NCBI GenBank assembly: GCA_021740785.1 | Contig: JAIOZI010000011.1 | Span: 1-64,000, forward strand | Length of the DNA: 64,000 nucleotides | From: Melioribacteraceae bacterium | Lineage (GTDB): Bacteria > Bacteroidota > Ignavibacteria > Ignavibacteriales > Melioribacteraceae | Direction of reading: 5' to 3' | Shown: positions 35,630-44,858 of the stretch, piece by piece | Position numbering within the stretch: position 1 is the stretch's first letter | Layout: each line of letters opens with the position of its first letter | Translations under genes and position numbers: made by a program | Notes under the pieces: model-generated | Told to the model about the DNA's origin: nothing | Seen by the model: only the letters and a program-made list of their open reading frames with translations | Databases searched by the model: none

Positions 35630-36046
35630 TTGGCAAAGCAAGTCATTCAAAAAGTCATTCCAAGTGACCCGGATTTGATGCCGGATATAGAAGAATTCGT
35701 GTTGGAAAGCGTAAAACACCTGAACCTTTCTGATGATAAATTAAATAATCTAACTCTCTCAGTAGCCGAAGCCTCATCCAATAGTATCGTACATGGCAAC
35801 AAAGGTGATCTAAATAAAAAAGTATATATAACAATTGAAATTGATGAAGAATTTTTAACCATCAAATTAAAAGATGAAGGAGAGGGATTCGATCCGAAAA
35901 AAATTCCCGATCCCACCGCGCCTGAAAATATATTAAAAGACAGCGGTAGAGGTATTCATATTATGAAATCTTTTTTAGAAGATCTTAGATTTGATTTTTC
36001 AAAAAGTGGAACCGAAATAACATTGGTTCTGAGAATAAATGACTAA
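35630..36046 (+). CDS. Anti-sigma-factor-like serine kinase (RsbW/HATPase_c_2)
   Basis: A 138-residue ATPase-fold protein. N-box-like LSVAEASSNSIVHGNKGD (about 45-63), G1-like DEGEGFDP (82-89) and the G2 segment DSGRGIHIMKSF (about 104-115) match the RsbW/SpoIIAB group that binds sigma factors or anti-anti-sigma proteins and phosphorylates the latter. It starts with TTG, with GGAG eight bases upstream. No sigma factor or STAS-domain gene is adjacent, so the partner is elsewhere. Confidence 0.88.
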   Translation: MAKQVIQKVIPSDPDLMPDIEEFVLESVKHLNLSDDKLNNLTLSVAEASSNSIVHGNKGDLNKKVYITIEIDEEFLTIKLKDEGEGFDPKKIPDPTAPENILKDSGRGIHIMKSFLEDLRFDFSKSGTEITLVLRIND

Positions 36047-36081
36047 CTATCAAAATTATTTTTTCGATACTATCACTTCAT

Positions 36082-36111
36082 TTGACCATTTACCTTCCTA
36101 TTTGGTATTTT
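36082..36111 (+). promoter_or_regulatory. Candidate housekeeping promoter of mdh
   Basis: TTGACC (36082-36087), 18 bases, TATTTT (36106-36111), about 64 bases upstream of the mdh start. One -35 and two -10 mismatches. Confidence 0.4.
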
Positions 36112-36174
36112 GTAAATATCATTTTTATTCAATAAATATGTTCAATAATTTCATAAATCAATCAAGGAGTTAAA

Positions 36175-37140
36175 ATGGCACGAAAAAGAATCGCATTGAT
36201 TGGCGGTGGTCAAATTGGTGGAGTTCTCGCACAATTGATCGCACAAAAAGAGTTGGCTGACGTTGTATTGTTTGATATCGTTGAAGACATGCCTCAAGGT
36301 AAGACTTTAGACATTGCAGAAGCATCAAGAATTGACGGCTTTGATATTAAGCTAAAAGGTACGAACGAGTATAAAGATATCGAAGGTTCGGATTTAGTAA
36401 TAATTACCGCCGGGTTACCGAGAAAACCTGGAATGAGCCGGGATGATCTTTTAACTACCAATGCTAAGATCATGAAATCAGTTGCCGAAGGTGTAAAAGA
36501 ATTTGCGCCCGATTCAATTGTAATAATTATCTCTAATCCTTTGGATGCGATGGTTACATTATTCCAGAAAGTTAGCGGTATTCCGCATAGTCGTGTCATG
36601 GGTCAAGCCGGCGTTCTTGATTCATCAAGATTTTCGACTTTTATATCTTGGGAATTGGATATATCCGTTAAAGATGTAAATGCAATGGTTCTGGGCGGTC
36701 ATGGAGATACTATGGTTCCGTTGGTAAGATATGCAAATGTTAACGGTGTACCTGTAATGGAACTTCTTGAAAGAAAATACGGCGATGCTGCAAAAGCTAA
36801 AGAAGTAATGGAAGCAATGGTTAAACATACAAAAATGGCTGGCGGTGAAGTTGTTAAATTATTGAAGACCGGTTCTGCATTTTACTCTCCTGCTGCATCA
36901 GCAATTGCAATGGCAAAAGCAATATTAAATGATGAAAACCGGGTATTACCGACTTGTGCATTCTTACAAGGTGAGTTCGGTGTAGATGGTTATTATGTCG
37001 GTGTACCGGCTGTACTTGGCTCAGAAGGAGTTGTAAGAATTCTTGAATTATCTCTTAATGAAGAAGAAAAAAGTTCATTAGATAATTCAATTAATGCGGT
37101 TAAAAATTTAGTTGAAGATATGGAAAGACTAGGGTTTTAA
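36175..37140 (+). CDS. mdh: Malate dehydrogenase (LDH-like type)
   Basis: A 321-residue NAD-dependent enzyme of the citric acid cycle. The Rossmann motif is GGGQIGG (10-16) with D34 for the adenosine ribose. Substrate-binding arginines occur in [13 protein letters not shown], and the catalytic pair is Asp in [11 protein letters not shown] and His in [11 protein letters not shown]. The RKPGMSRDD loop has Arg where lactate dehydrogenases have Gln, which favours malate. A clear AAGGAG (36164-36169) precedes the start. Confidence 0.96.
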   Translation: MARKRIALIGGGQIGGVLAQLIAQKELADVVLFDIVEDMPQGKTLDIAEASRIDGFDIKLKGTNEYKDIEGSDLVIITAGLPRKPGMSRDDLLTTNAKIMKSVAEGVKEFAPDSIVIIISNPLDAMVTLFQKVSGIPHSRVMGQAGVLDSSRFSTFISWELDISVKDVNAMVLGGHGDTMVPLVRYANVNGVPVMELLERKYGDAAKAKEVMEAMVKHTKMAGGEVVKLLKTGSAFYSPAASAIAMAKAILNDENRVLPTCAFLQGEFGVDGYYVGVPAVLGSEGVVRILELSLNEEEKSSLDNSINAVKNLVEDMERLGF

Positions 37141-37162
37141 CTCTATGTGAAATATACTGCAT

Positions 37163-37193
37163 AAAAAAACCCTCTTGAACAAGAGGGTTTTTT
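37163..37193. terminator. Bidirectional intrinsic terminator
   Basis: CCCTCTTG (37170-37177), loop AA, CAAGAGGG (37180-37187), with an A-run before and a T-run after. It serves mdh on the plus strand and rplU-rpmA on the minus strand. Confidence 0.93.
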
Positions 37194-37211
37194 AATTTCT
37201 ATGTAAAAGAA

Positions 37212-37466
37212 TTAGTTTGGCAGAACGCTGACAAATTTTCTGTTATTTCTTTTAGTTTCAAATTTTACGAATCCGTCTGTAGTAGCAAACAATGAATCAT
37301 CACCGGCTTTTTTAACATTTACACCTGGATGAAACTTTGTACCTCTTTGACGAACAATGATAGAACCGGCATTCACCTTCTGACCACCAAATGTCTTCAC
37401 ACCTAAATACTGCGGGTTACTATCTCTACCGTTTCGCGATGAACCTTGACCTTTTTTATGAGCCAT
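37212..37466 (-). CDS. rpmA: 50S ribosomal protein L27
   Basis: An 84-residue ribosomal protein beginning [22 protein letters not shown], typical of L27 without the cleaved N-terminal extension found in Firmicutes. It also contains [15 protein letters not shown]. It lies 14 bases downstream of rplU. Confidence 0.97.
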   Translation of the reverse strand: MAHKKGQGSSRNGRDSNPQYLGVKTFGGQKVNAGSIIVRQRGTKFHPGVNVKKAGDDSLFATTDGFVKFETKRNNRKFVSVLPN

Positions 37467-37480
37467 AATATCCTCCGGTT

Positions 37481-37789
37481 TTATCCTATACTTGTTACTT
37501 CAATTTTTGTTAACTGCTGACGATGACCCTTAAATTTTCTATACGATTTTCTTCTTTTCTTTTTGAAGACAATCACTTTATCGTCTTTTGTATGTTCCAA
37601 TACTTTTGCGGTAACTGAAACGCCGTCTAAATTTGGCGCACCTACCTGAGTCTTCTTACTGTCCGATAATAATAATACTGATTCAAATTTTACTTCAGAA
37701 TCAACTTCCTGTGATAACTTCGGCACATAGTAATGACCATTTTTTTCTACCTTAAACTGTTGACCAGCTATATCAACAACTGCAAACAT
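37481..37789 (-). CDS. rplU: 50S ribosomal protein L21
   Basis: A 102-residue ribosomal protein ([20 protein letters not shown] ... [20 protein letters not shown]). The ATG at 37789 has GGAGG six bases upstream; a TTG one codon earlier is less likely. First gene of the rplU-rpmA operon with its own promoter at 37824-37852. Confidence 0.96.
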   Translation of the reverse strand: MFAVVDIAGQQFKVEKNGHYYVPKLSQEVDSEVKFESVLLLSDSKKTQVGAPNLDGVSVTAKVLEHTKDDKVIVFKKKRRKSYRKFKGHRQQLTKIEVTSIG

Positions 37790-37823
37790 CAAAATCCTCC
37801 AATTGATCTGAATTAGACTAGTA

Positions 37824-37852
37824 AATATAAGAATTGAATTTTATTATGTCAA
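37824..37852 (-). promoter_or_regulatory. Housekeeping promoter of rplU-rpmA
   Basis: On the minus strand TTGACA (37852-37847), a 17-base spacer and TATATT (37829-37824). The -35 is perfect and the -10 has one mismatch. Transcription would start about 25-30 bases before rplU. Confidence 0.75.
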
Positions 37853-37907
37853 TAAAGATATTGGGAAAGAATTGGATTCGTAAAATAGTGAAAAAGTTCG
37901 ATTTTTT

Positions 37908-38936
37908 CTATTTTTTTAGCAAAAATGAAAATTCCGAACCTTTCCCCAGTTCACTTTTTACTTCAATTCGCGTTTTGTGAGCTTCTAATATATGTTTTAC
38001 AATAGCCAGCCCCAGACCGGTTCCTCCCACTGTTCTGGATCTGTCTTTATCAACACGATAAAATCTTTCGAAGATTCGATCAAGATTATCTTCCGAAATT
38101 CCCAATCCTGTATCCCTAACAATAATTCTACCGTGGTTTTTCTCCTCTTCAACAATTATCTCTACCTTACCCTTTTCGGTATACTTAATTGCATTGGAAA
38201 TTAGATTAGTCATAACTTGTTTCAAACGAATTTTGTCACCAAAGATTTGAAGATCTTTCCGCACTTTGTGTAAAATCAATTCTATATTCTTTAACTCTGC
38301 ATGCGGTTTCAAATCGTTTACAATTACTTGAAGATATTCGGCAATATTAAAATACCTAAAACTCATTCTCATTTGACCCGATTCGATCATTGATATATCA
38401 ATTAAATCATTCAGCAGGTTATTTAAATTTTGCGTGTGATGACTCGCCTTTTGAAGAAAGTTTTTATTGACCTTAGAATCATTAATCGCCCCGTCAAGCA
38501 GTGTTTCCAGATAACCTTGAATTGCAAAAATGGGTGTCCTCAATTCATGCGATACATTTCCTAAAAATTCAGTTCGAACCTGTTCCAATTTTTTTAGATT
38601 CTCAATATCATTCTGTGATCTTAAAAACATTGCTTTAATGTTGCCTTCTAGTTCTACAAGTGTATTCGATAATTTTATTTCATCCGGGGAGGTAAATTTA
38701 TTTTTTTGAATTGAGTTAATGATATTTTTAATGTCCTCTATTTCTTTTTTTCTTTTATCACCAATCAGATACAGTATTATTATATCAATCAAAAAAAACG
38801 TAATGGTATAAACGATTAAATTTGAGAGTGTGAAATGAAAGAAAAGTGAAGTAAGTATTACCATCACCAAACTGAGGAATATAATTTCTCTTAAATAGAT
38901 TTTGGAATTTGAGAGATTATCCCAGAAACTATTCAA
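37908..38936 (-). CDS. Sensor histidine kinase, PhoR-like
   Basis: A 342-residue kinase with two N-terminal transmembrane helices (about 15-35 and 39-58) separated by only a few residues, so it lacks a periplasmic sensor domain. HisKA has GNVSHELRTPIFAIQGYLE with the phospho-His. The ATPase has NLISNAIKYTEKG, DTGLGI and GGTGLGLAIVKHI. It overlaps the preceding regulator gene by eight bases. The short loop suggests it senses the membrane or a partner protein. A PhoR-type role in phosphate control is possible but no pho genes are adjacent. Confidence 0.9.
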   Translation of the reverse strand: MNSFWDNLSNSKIYLREIIFLSLVMVILTSLFFHFTLSNLIVYTITFFLIDIIILYLIGDKRKKEIEDIKNIINSIQKNKFTSPDEIKLSNTLVELEGNIKAMFLRSQNDIENLKKLEQVRTEFLGNVSHELRTPIFAIQGYLETLLDGAINDSKVNKNFLQKASHHTQNLNNLLNDLIDISMIESGQMRMSFRYFNIAEYLQVIVNDLKPHAELKNIELILHKVRKDLQIFGDKIRLKQVMTNLISNAIKYTEKGKVEIIVEEEKNHGRIIVRDTGLGISEDNLDRIFERFYRVDKDRSRTVGGTGLGLAIVKHILEAHKTRIEVKSELGKGSEFSFLLKK

Positions 38937-39618
38937 TAGATTTGAAGCGATATCCTACTCCCTTAACAGTTTCAATAAGATTGGAATGCTGTTCGAACTT
39001 CTCTCTGATTTTTCTAACATGAACGTCGATAGTTCTTTCAACAACAAAAACATCGGTGCCCCAAACATCCGTAAGTATTTGTTCCCGCGGAAATACTTTC
39101 CCGGGGTGAGAAGCCAGGTATGCTAAAATTTCGAATTCTTTTTTAGGCAGTATTAATGGTTTTCCAGCCAATGTTATTTCGTATCTGTCGTGATCTATTT
39201 CGAGCGGACCGACAACCAGCTTACCGCTTAGTTTTTTGCTTTTGCCTTTTTCGGATTTTCTTAAATTAGATTTTACTCTTGCAACCAATACTTTTGGTGA
39301 AATCGGCTTTTGTATGAAATCGCTGGCTCCGAGATTAAGTCCGTGTATTTCATCAATCTCACTTGATTTTGCTGTTAAGAAAATAATTGGGATACTTTCA
39401 AATCCGGGAGTTTCGCGAATTCGTTCAAAAGCTTTATAGCCATCTATTTTCGGCATCATCACATCAAGAATAATAATATCAGGCTTTTCAACTAATTTTC
39501 GAATCGCCTCTTCGCCGTCACCGGCGGTTATTACATTGAAATTTTCCTGCTCTAAATTATACTGTAAAAATTCAATTATATCTTTCTCGTCATCGACTAA
39601 TAAAATTCGTGATTTCAT
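38929..39618 (-). CDS. OmpR/PhoB-family response regulator
   Basis: A 229-residue regulator. The receiver domain has DDE near residue 8-10, phospho-acceptor Asp in IIILDVMMP and Lys in IQKPI. The C-terminal winged helix (about 130-229) includes LPKKEFEILAYLASHPGKVF, FPREQILTDVWG and RTIDVHVRKIREKFE. It pairs with the kinase directly downstream, sharing eight bases. Confidence 0.93.
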   Translation of the reverse strand: MKSRILLVDDEKDIIEFLQYNLEQENFNVITAGDGEEAIRKLVEKPDIIILDVMMPKIDGYKAFERIRETPGFESIPIIFLTAKSSEIDEIHGLNLGASDFIQKPISPKVLVARVKSNLRKSEKGKSKKLSGKLVVGPLEIDHDRYEITLAGKPLILPKKEFEILAYLASHPGKVFPREQILTDVWGTDVFVVERTIDVHVRKIREKFEQHSNLIETVKGVGYRFKSIE

Positions 39619-39624
39619 TTTATC

Positions 39625-40626
39625 CTAAAATATTATTTCTCTGTTTTCTTCTGCCGATTTATAAATATTATCAAGTATCTCCATCTGGGCTTTAACTTCC
39701 TGCTCGGAGGATAGCAAATGAACATTTCCAAGAATAGCGCCGACAAAATGTTTCAATTCATTTTCGTATGATTTTTTATAAAGATTTTTTGTGCTGAATG
39801 TCTGGACCGGTGTATAATCCAATTGTGAGGATTCAATTCTTTTGAAAGCTCTTAAAGGATTTAAATGCCCTGTTCCTTCTTTACCGAATGTTGTTAGGGA
39901 TAAACTATCCCTATCAGAATGAAGAGACCAGCTTACTTCCAAATTAATTGCGCTGTTGTTTTTTAATTTTATAAAGATTACCGCAGAATCTTCAACGCTC
40001 TTTGTGTATGTGGAAAAAGTTTTAACGGTAACGCTGTAAATTTTGGGATAGTTATTCAACCAAAGTGAGAGATCAAGAAGTCCGATGCCGAGATCAGTAA
40101 TTACTCCCCCGCCTGCTTCACTTTTTTTCGTAAACCATTTTTGACTGCTGCTCTGTCTTCTAAGCCAGCTTCCTTTTATGTAAAATATTTCACCTAATTC
40201 GTTGCTGTTTATCAAACTCTTTAAGATCATACTGTCGGGTCTGAAACGTGAATTCATACCAACCATAACACGCTTATTATTTTTTGCCGCAGTTTGATAA
40301 ATTGAATTAGATTCCTTGGAATTTAGCGCAATGGGTTTTTCAATTAAAAGATCTTTCTTAGCTTCGAGCAAATCGACTGCTATTGGAAGGTGTGTATTCG
40401 TAGGGGTTGCAATTACGGCGGCATCAAAGTCAGATCGTTTTATCATTTCTCTATAATCCGTAAAATGATTTTCGATCTTAAATTTTTCAGCCACAGAATT
40501 AAGCCTGCTTTTGTTTAATTCAGCTACTGCACTTAGTTCAACATTTTTCATCTTTGATAAAATAGGAAGATGAACAACTTGTGCAATACCACCCAGCCCA
40601 ACAATTGCAATTTTCAGTTTATTCAT
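39625..40626 (-). CDS. Gfo/Idh/MocA family NAD(P)-dependent oxidoreductase
   Basis: A 333-residue dehydrogenase. An N-terminal Rossmann domain begins IAIVGLGGIAQVVHLP, the nicotinamide-site motif is LIEKPIALNSKE, and the C-terminal half has the alpha/beta fold of the family with GGGVITDLGIGLLDL. The substrate is probably a sugar, inositol or sugar nucleotide but cannot be named. Its ATG shares one base with the dxs stop (TAATG), so it is co-translated with dxs. Confidence 0.88.
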   Translation of the reverse strand: MNKLKIAIVGLGGIAQVVHLPILSKMKNVELSAVAELNKSRLNSVAEKFKIENHFTDYREMIKRSDFDAAVIATPTNTHLPIAVDLLEAKKDLLIEKPIALNSKESNSIYQTAAKNNKRVMVGMNSRFRPDSMILKSLINSNELGEIFYIKGSWLRRQSSSQKWFTKKSEAGGGVITDLGIGLLDLSLWLNNYPKIYSVTVKTFSTYTKSVEDSAVIFIKLKNNSAINLEVSWSLHSDRDSLSLTTFGKEGTGHLNPLRAFKRIESSQLDYTPVQTFSTKNLYKKSYENELKHFVGAILGNVHLLSSEQEVKAQMEILDNIYKSAEENREIIF

Positions 40627-42542
40627 TACGCATGAACCTCTTGAGCAATTCCTTTATCTCTAATAAAGATTTCAACTTTTTCAACAATTCCTTCCGGATC
40701 AATGCCCAGCATCCTGTGCAGTTCAGTCTGTGTACCATGATCAACAAAAGCATCAGGTATTCCTATCCGTAATATATCATTTTTATATTTTTTGTCTGAA
40801 AAATATTCTAATACTCCGGTTCCAAAACCGCCTACAAGAGTATTTTCTTCAAGAGTAATAATCTTCTCATACTTAGCCGCAACATCCTCAAGAACTTCTG
40901 TATCCAAAGGTTTTGCGTATCTCATATTAATCACTTTACAATCTATACCCTTAGAGTAAAGAATTTCTGCAGCTGCTTTTGAATATTCAACCATTGAACC
41001 GACTGCAAGAAGCGCCACATCCTCACCATCACGAATGACTTCACTTTTTCCGATTTCCAATAGATCAAATCCTTCCTTTAACTCAACACCTAGCGCTGAA
41101 CCACGTGGATATCGAATAGCAACCGGACCATCTTTATAATTAACCGCAGTATATAACATGTTCCGTAATTCAGCTTCATCTTTCGGAGCCATGATTACCA
41201 TACCGGGTATCATACGGAGATATGTGAGGTCAAGCGTACCGTGATGAGTGGGACCATCAGCGCCAACTAAACCGGCACGATCCAATACAAATACAACATG
41301 AAGTTTCTGTAATGCAACGTCATGTACAATTTGATCGAAACCTCTCTGTAGAAAAGTTGAATAAATTGCAACTACCGGTACGATTCCCTGTGTTGCCATT
41401 CCGGCTGCAAATGTTACAGCATGTTCTTCTGCAATCCCAACGTCAAAATATTTTTCAGGAACTTCATTCTGCAAAATATTCAGTCCTGTTCCATCGGGCA
41501 TTGCAGCAGTAACGCCGACAACATCATCAGTATTTTTAATAATTTCAACAAGAGCTTCCCCGAATATTTTCGTATATGCAGGCGGACCGGCCTTTTTATG
41601 AGCTTTGCCGGTAAGTTTATCGAAAGGAGTTGATGCATGAAGTTTTTGAACATCCCCTTCGGCAGGTTTGTAACCTTTCCCTTTTTCTGTTAAAGCGTGC
41701 ACTAAAATTGGTCCGTTAAGATCTTTAATATATTCAAATAATTTTACGAGCTGGTTTACATTATGTCCATTTACAGGTCCGAAATATCTAAAACCAAGAG
41801 CTTCGAAAAGCATGCCTGGGGTGATAACGGCTTTAATTCCGGATTCCAACCTAGCGGCAACCTTTCTCAACCTGTCGCCGAAAGAATCGAGTTTTCCTGT
41901 AAGATCCCAAATGGCGCCCTTGAATTTATTATACTCCGGGTGAGAGATCATTTCCGTAAAATAGTTTGATATTTGCCAAACATTTGGGGCAATCGACATT
42001 TGGTTATCATTGAGAACGACAGTGACATTGGTTTTGATTATTCCAGAATTATTCATTGCCTCGTAAGCCATGCCGCCGGTCATAGCTCCATCCCCGATAA
42101 CCGCAATTACCTTCTGATCTGTTTTATTTGCGTCACGTGCAACAGCCATACCCAGCGCTGCTGATATAGATGTAGAAGCGTGACCGGCACCAAATGCATC
42201 ATATTCACTTTCATTTCTCTTCAGAAATCCGCTCAATCCACCTAATCTTCTAATCGTTGGCAGTCTGTCTCTTCTTCCTGTGATAATTTTATGTGGATAA
42301 GCCTGATGCCCGGTATCCCAAACGATTAAGTCTTTCGGTGTGTTAAATACTTTGTTCAATGCAACGGTTAACTCAACCGTACCTAATCCTCCGCCGAAAT
42401 GACCGCCGATCTGTGATATTACATCCACCATGTACTGTCGAATTTCTTCGCACAAATCTTTTAACTGCTGACCGTGTAATTTCTTTATGTCGGCAGGAGA
42501 ATCAATTTCGAACAAATATTTATAATTTTCTTTATCAACCAT
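40626..42542 (-). CDS. dxs: 1-deoxy-D-xylulose-5-phosphate synthase
   Basis: A 638-residue thiamine-diphosphate enzyme that starts the MEP isoprenoid pathway from pyruvate and glyceraldehyde-3-phosphate. Visible segments: VWDTGHQAYPHKIITGRRD, FGAGHASTSISAALG, the ThDP-binding GDGAMTGGMAYEAMNN, and the transketolase pyrimidine domain with DVGIAEEHAVTFAAG and DRAGLVGADGPTHHG. It lies between the exonuclease VII small subunit gene and the oxidoreductase gene. Confidence 0.96.
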   Translation of the reverse strand: MVDKENYKYLFEIDSPADIKKLHGQQLKDLCEEIRQYMVDVISQIGGHFGGGLGTVELTVALNKVFNTPKDLIVWDTGHQAYPHKIITGRRDRLPTIRRLGGLSGFLKRNESEYDAFGAGHASTSISAALGMAVARDANKTDQKVIAVIGDGAMTGGMAYEAMNNSGIIKTNVTVVLNDNQMSIAPNVWQISNYFTEMISHPEYNKFKGAIWDLTGKLDSFGDRLRKVAARLESGIKAVITPGMLFEALGFRYFGPVNGHNVNQLVKLFEYIKDLNGPILVHALTEKGKGYKPAEGDVQKLHASTPFDKLTGKAHKKAGPPAYTKIFGEALVEIIKNTDDVVGVTAAMPDGTGLNILQNEVPEKYFDVGIAEEHAVTFAAGMATQGIVPVVAIYSTFLQRGFDQIVHDVALQKLHVVFVLDRAGLVGADGPTHHGTLDLTYLRMIPGMVIMAPKDEAELRNMLYTAVNYKDGPVAIRYPRGSALGVELKEGFDLLEIGKSEVIRDGEDVALLAVGSMVEYSKAAAEILYSKGIDCKVINMRYAKPLDTEVLEDVAAKYEKIITLEENTLVGGFGTGVLEYFSDKKYKNDILRIGIPDAFVDHGTQTELHRMLGIDPEGIVEKVEIFIRDKGIAQEVHA

Positions 42543-42559
42543 CTTAAATCCTACCTTTA

Positions 42560-42790
42560 TTAATCTTCCGCATCAATTGAATCTACTTCATCATCCAATT
42601 GTGCTTTTAATTCTGTAATTTTTAGTTCGGCTTCTTTCAATCTCTTATAACAACTTTTGGATAAATTAATTCCTTCTTCATAGAGAGCTATTGATTCATC
42701 CAATCCAATATCCTCCGAATCGAGTAAATCCGATATTTCTTGAAGCCTGATTAACAATTCCTCAAACGATTTTGTTTTCTTTTTTACCAT
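42560..42790 (-). CDS. xseB: Exodeoxyribonuclease VII small subunit
   Basis: A 76-residue helical subunit (SFEELLIRLQEISDLLDSED ... SIALYEEGINLSKSCYKRL). It stabilises XseA in the exonuclease that degrades single-stranded DNA. Its start lies 29 bases inside xseA, giving translational coupling. Confidence 0.93.
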   Translation of the reverse strand: MVKKKTKSFEELLIRLQEISDLLDSEDIGLDESIALYEEGINLSKSCYKRLKEAELKITELKAQLDDEVDSIDAED

Positions 42791-43964
42791 TTGATTTTAT
42801 TCCCACTTCATCATCGTAAAATTTTATTTTGAAACTATCTGATAGACTAAGTTGTGATGCTCGCGTTACATATTGATTATTCTGTTTAACGATTGCAAAA
42901 CCCTTTGATAGAATTTTATCAATATTATGTGCTGCAAGTCCACTCTTTAACAGTTCTAATTTACTAATATTTTTTTGGAAATGATTATTGATATTTTTTT
43001 GAATTCTGTAAGCAATATTATCAAGCAACTGGAATTTAGTTTTAACCGAATCTTGCGGCAATCTAAATCCATAGGAACTAAGAACTTGATCGATCAACTC
43101 TTTTTTCTCAAAAACAGTCTCGCCCAACTTTTTAGAAGATGTAGATAAAAATTCGTCAATAAAGGTAAAAAAATCGTTTACATCAGGGGTGGCTAACTCC
43201 ATTGCGGCAGTCGGTGTAGGCGCTCTGAGATCAGCTACAAAGTCGGCAATTGTGAAATCAACTTCGTGACCTACACCACTAATTACCGGTATTTTTGAAT
43301 TAAAGATTGCTCTTGCAACAATTTCTTCATTAAACGCCCATAGATCTTCCAGTGAACCCCCACCGCGTGCAACAATTATTAAATCAATATCATCTCGTTT
43401 ATTCAATTTTTTAATTGAACTTACTATCGATTCGGCGGCACCATCACCCTGGACCTTTGAAGCAGCAATTACAAGTTCGCCTATCGGGTAACGGCGTTCG
43501 GCAACACTGATTATATCCTTAATTGCGGCGCCGTCAATTGCTGTTACAACACCGATTTTTTCAGGTAATTGCGGTATCTCTTTTTTGAATTCGGGATTGA
43601 ACAATCCTTCGTCGGATAATTTTCTTTTCAATTTTTCGAATGCAGCTTGAAGTTCACCTTCTCCAGCAGGCTTCATTGATCTTACATCAATCTGATAATT
43701 ACCCCGCGGTGGATATACAGTTATCTTACCACGCACAATTACTTTTATTCCATCCTGGGGAGTGAAGAATACATAATCATTTAAACCTCTCCACATAACG
43801 GCATTAATCTGAGCTCCGGAATCTTTCAAAGTAAAATACCAGTGACCCGAAAAATGTGCCTTAAAATTCGAGATTTCCCCTATTAACGTTATCTCAGAAA
43901 ATTCGTTTTCAACAATTCTTTTTATTTGTCCCGTAAGTTCAGAGACTGTTAAAAATTCACTCAA
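42762..43964 (-). CDS. xseA: Exodeoxyribonuclease VII large subunit
   Basis: A 400-residue nuclease subunit. An N-terminal OB fold (LTGQIKRIVENEFSEITLIG ... HWYFTLKDSGAQINAVMWRG) binds single-stranded DNA. The catalytic domain has GVVTAIDGAAIKDI, ARGGGSLEDLWAFNEE and SGVGHEVDFTIADFVADLRA, followed by a coiled coil. It is in one operon with xseB and dxs. Confidence 0.95.
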   Translation of the reverse strand: MSEFLTVSELTGQIKRIVENEFSEITLIGEISNFKAHFSGHWYFTLKDSGAQINAVMWRGLNDYVFFTPQDGIKVIVRGKITVYPPRGNYQIDVRSMKPAGEGELQAAFEKLKRKLSDEGLFNPEFKKEIPQLPEKIGVVTAIDGAAIKDIISVAERRYPIGELVIAASKVQGDGAAESIVSSIKKLNKRDDIDLIIVARGGGSLEDLWAFNEEIVARAIFNSKIPVISGVGHEVDFTIADFVADLRAPTPTAAMELATPDVNDFFTFIDEFLSTSSKKLGETVFEKKELIDQVLSSYGFRLPQDSVKTKFQLLDNIAYRIQKNINNHFQKNISKLELLKSGLAAHNIDKILSKGFAIVKQNNQYVTRASQLSLSDSFKIKFYDDEVGIKSNGKKENKIV

Positions 43965-43970
43965 TTTTAA

Positions 43971-44858
43971 TTAAACCTCTTTTCTAAAAATAAGGCAATA
44001 CTGATGATGACGGTTTCCTACCCATGCATTATTAACTCCGAGTGCAATAAGTGGTTTATCATCCTGAAGCCAAATTTTTTCATCTTTCAACGTCCAGCTA
44101 AATTCACCTCTTTTAGTAAGCGAAACCGCAGTATCAAATGCCAGCGGGTATAATTTACTCTGCCAATAAATATTATTTGTAATAATCGTAAGATAACCAT
44201 TCGGCTTTGTTAACTGAAAAACTTGATCAAATATTTTTGCTTGAATTTCAATGAACTCTTCGTAAGAATCCAGGTTACCGATATCATCTTTACTCTTCGA
44301 ATATTTCGTATCCAGACCTTTCTGCTTTCGATCTTTCTGCCGGATAGAATTTCGTTCCAATTGATTCCAGTAAGGAGGTGATGTGATTGTATAATCAAAT
44401 TGAATATCTTCTAATAATTTTTCTTTACGCAGCAATTTTAACATATCCAAAGATGAACCGCAAACCGGAATAATTTTATTTTCATAGTTTCCGTTTTTAA
44501 TTCTTTCCAAAGATATTTGATAATATTTTTTATTTATTTCTATCCCGGCAGCATTTCTATTCAACTTTCCTGCTGCAATTAACGTGCTAGCCGTTCCAAG
44601 GAATGGATCTAAAATCCAATCATTCTTTTTCGAAAAAAATCCAATAAACTCTTCAACCAAAGATTCAGGGAATTTTGCAGGATGAAGTATTTCGTTCTCT
44701 TTTCTTCTGGGCGGGCGATGAACAAACCAAGATTTTGAAAATTTGATCCACTCTTTGCCTGTTAAATCATTCAGTTTATTATTGAGATTGAGTTTTCCTC
44801 TCTCTCCCAGATCAATGTATTTATTTTTGTTAGATTCCTTCAAATTAAAATCTCGCAT
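43971..44858 (-). CDS. Orphan DNA methyltransferase (N6_N4_Mtase family)
   Basis: A 295-residue amino-methyltransferase. The ATG at 44858 has TTGGATTTA before it; a TTG at 44867 was not used. The SAM-binding motif DPFLGTAST (84-92) with the following GIEINKKYY comes before the catalytic TSPPYW (159-164), and a HPAKFPE segment precedes both. SPPY favours N4-cytosine methylation, though N6-adenine cannot be excluded. No restriction endonuclease gene is adjacent; it sits among core genes between xseA and a TonB receptor gene whose end it overlaps. It may be an orphan regulatory methylase or the remnant of a restriction system. Confidence 0.88.
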   Translation of the reverse strand: MRDFNLKESNKNKYIDLGERGKLNLNNKLNDLTGKEWIKFSKSWFVHRPPRRKENEILHPAKFPESLVEEFIGFFSKKNDWILDPFLGTASTLIAAGKLNRNAAGIEINKKYYQISLERIKNGNYENKIIPVCGSSLDMLKLLRKEKLLEDIQFDYTITSPPYWNQLERNSIRQKDRKQKGLDTKYSKSKDDIGNLDSYEEFIEIQAKIFDQVFQLTKPNGYLTIITNNIYWQSKLYPLAFDTAVSLTKRGEFSWTLKDEKIWLQDDKPLIALGVNNAWVGNRHHQYCLIFRKEV

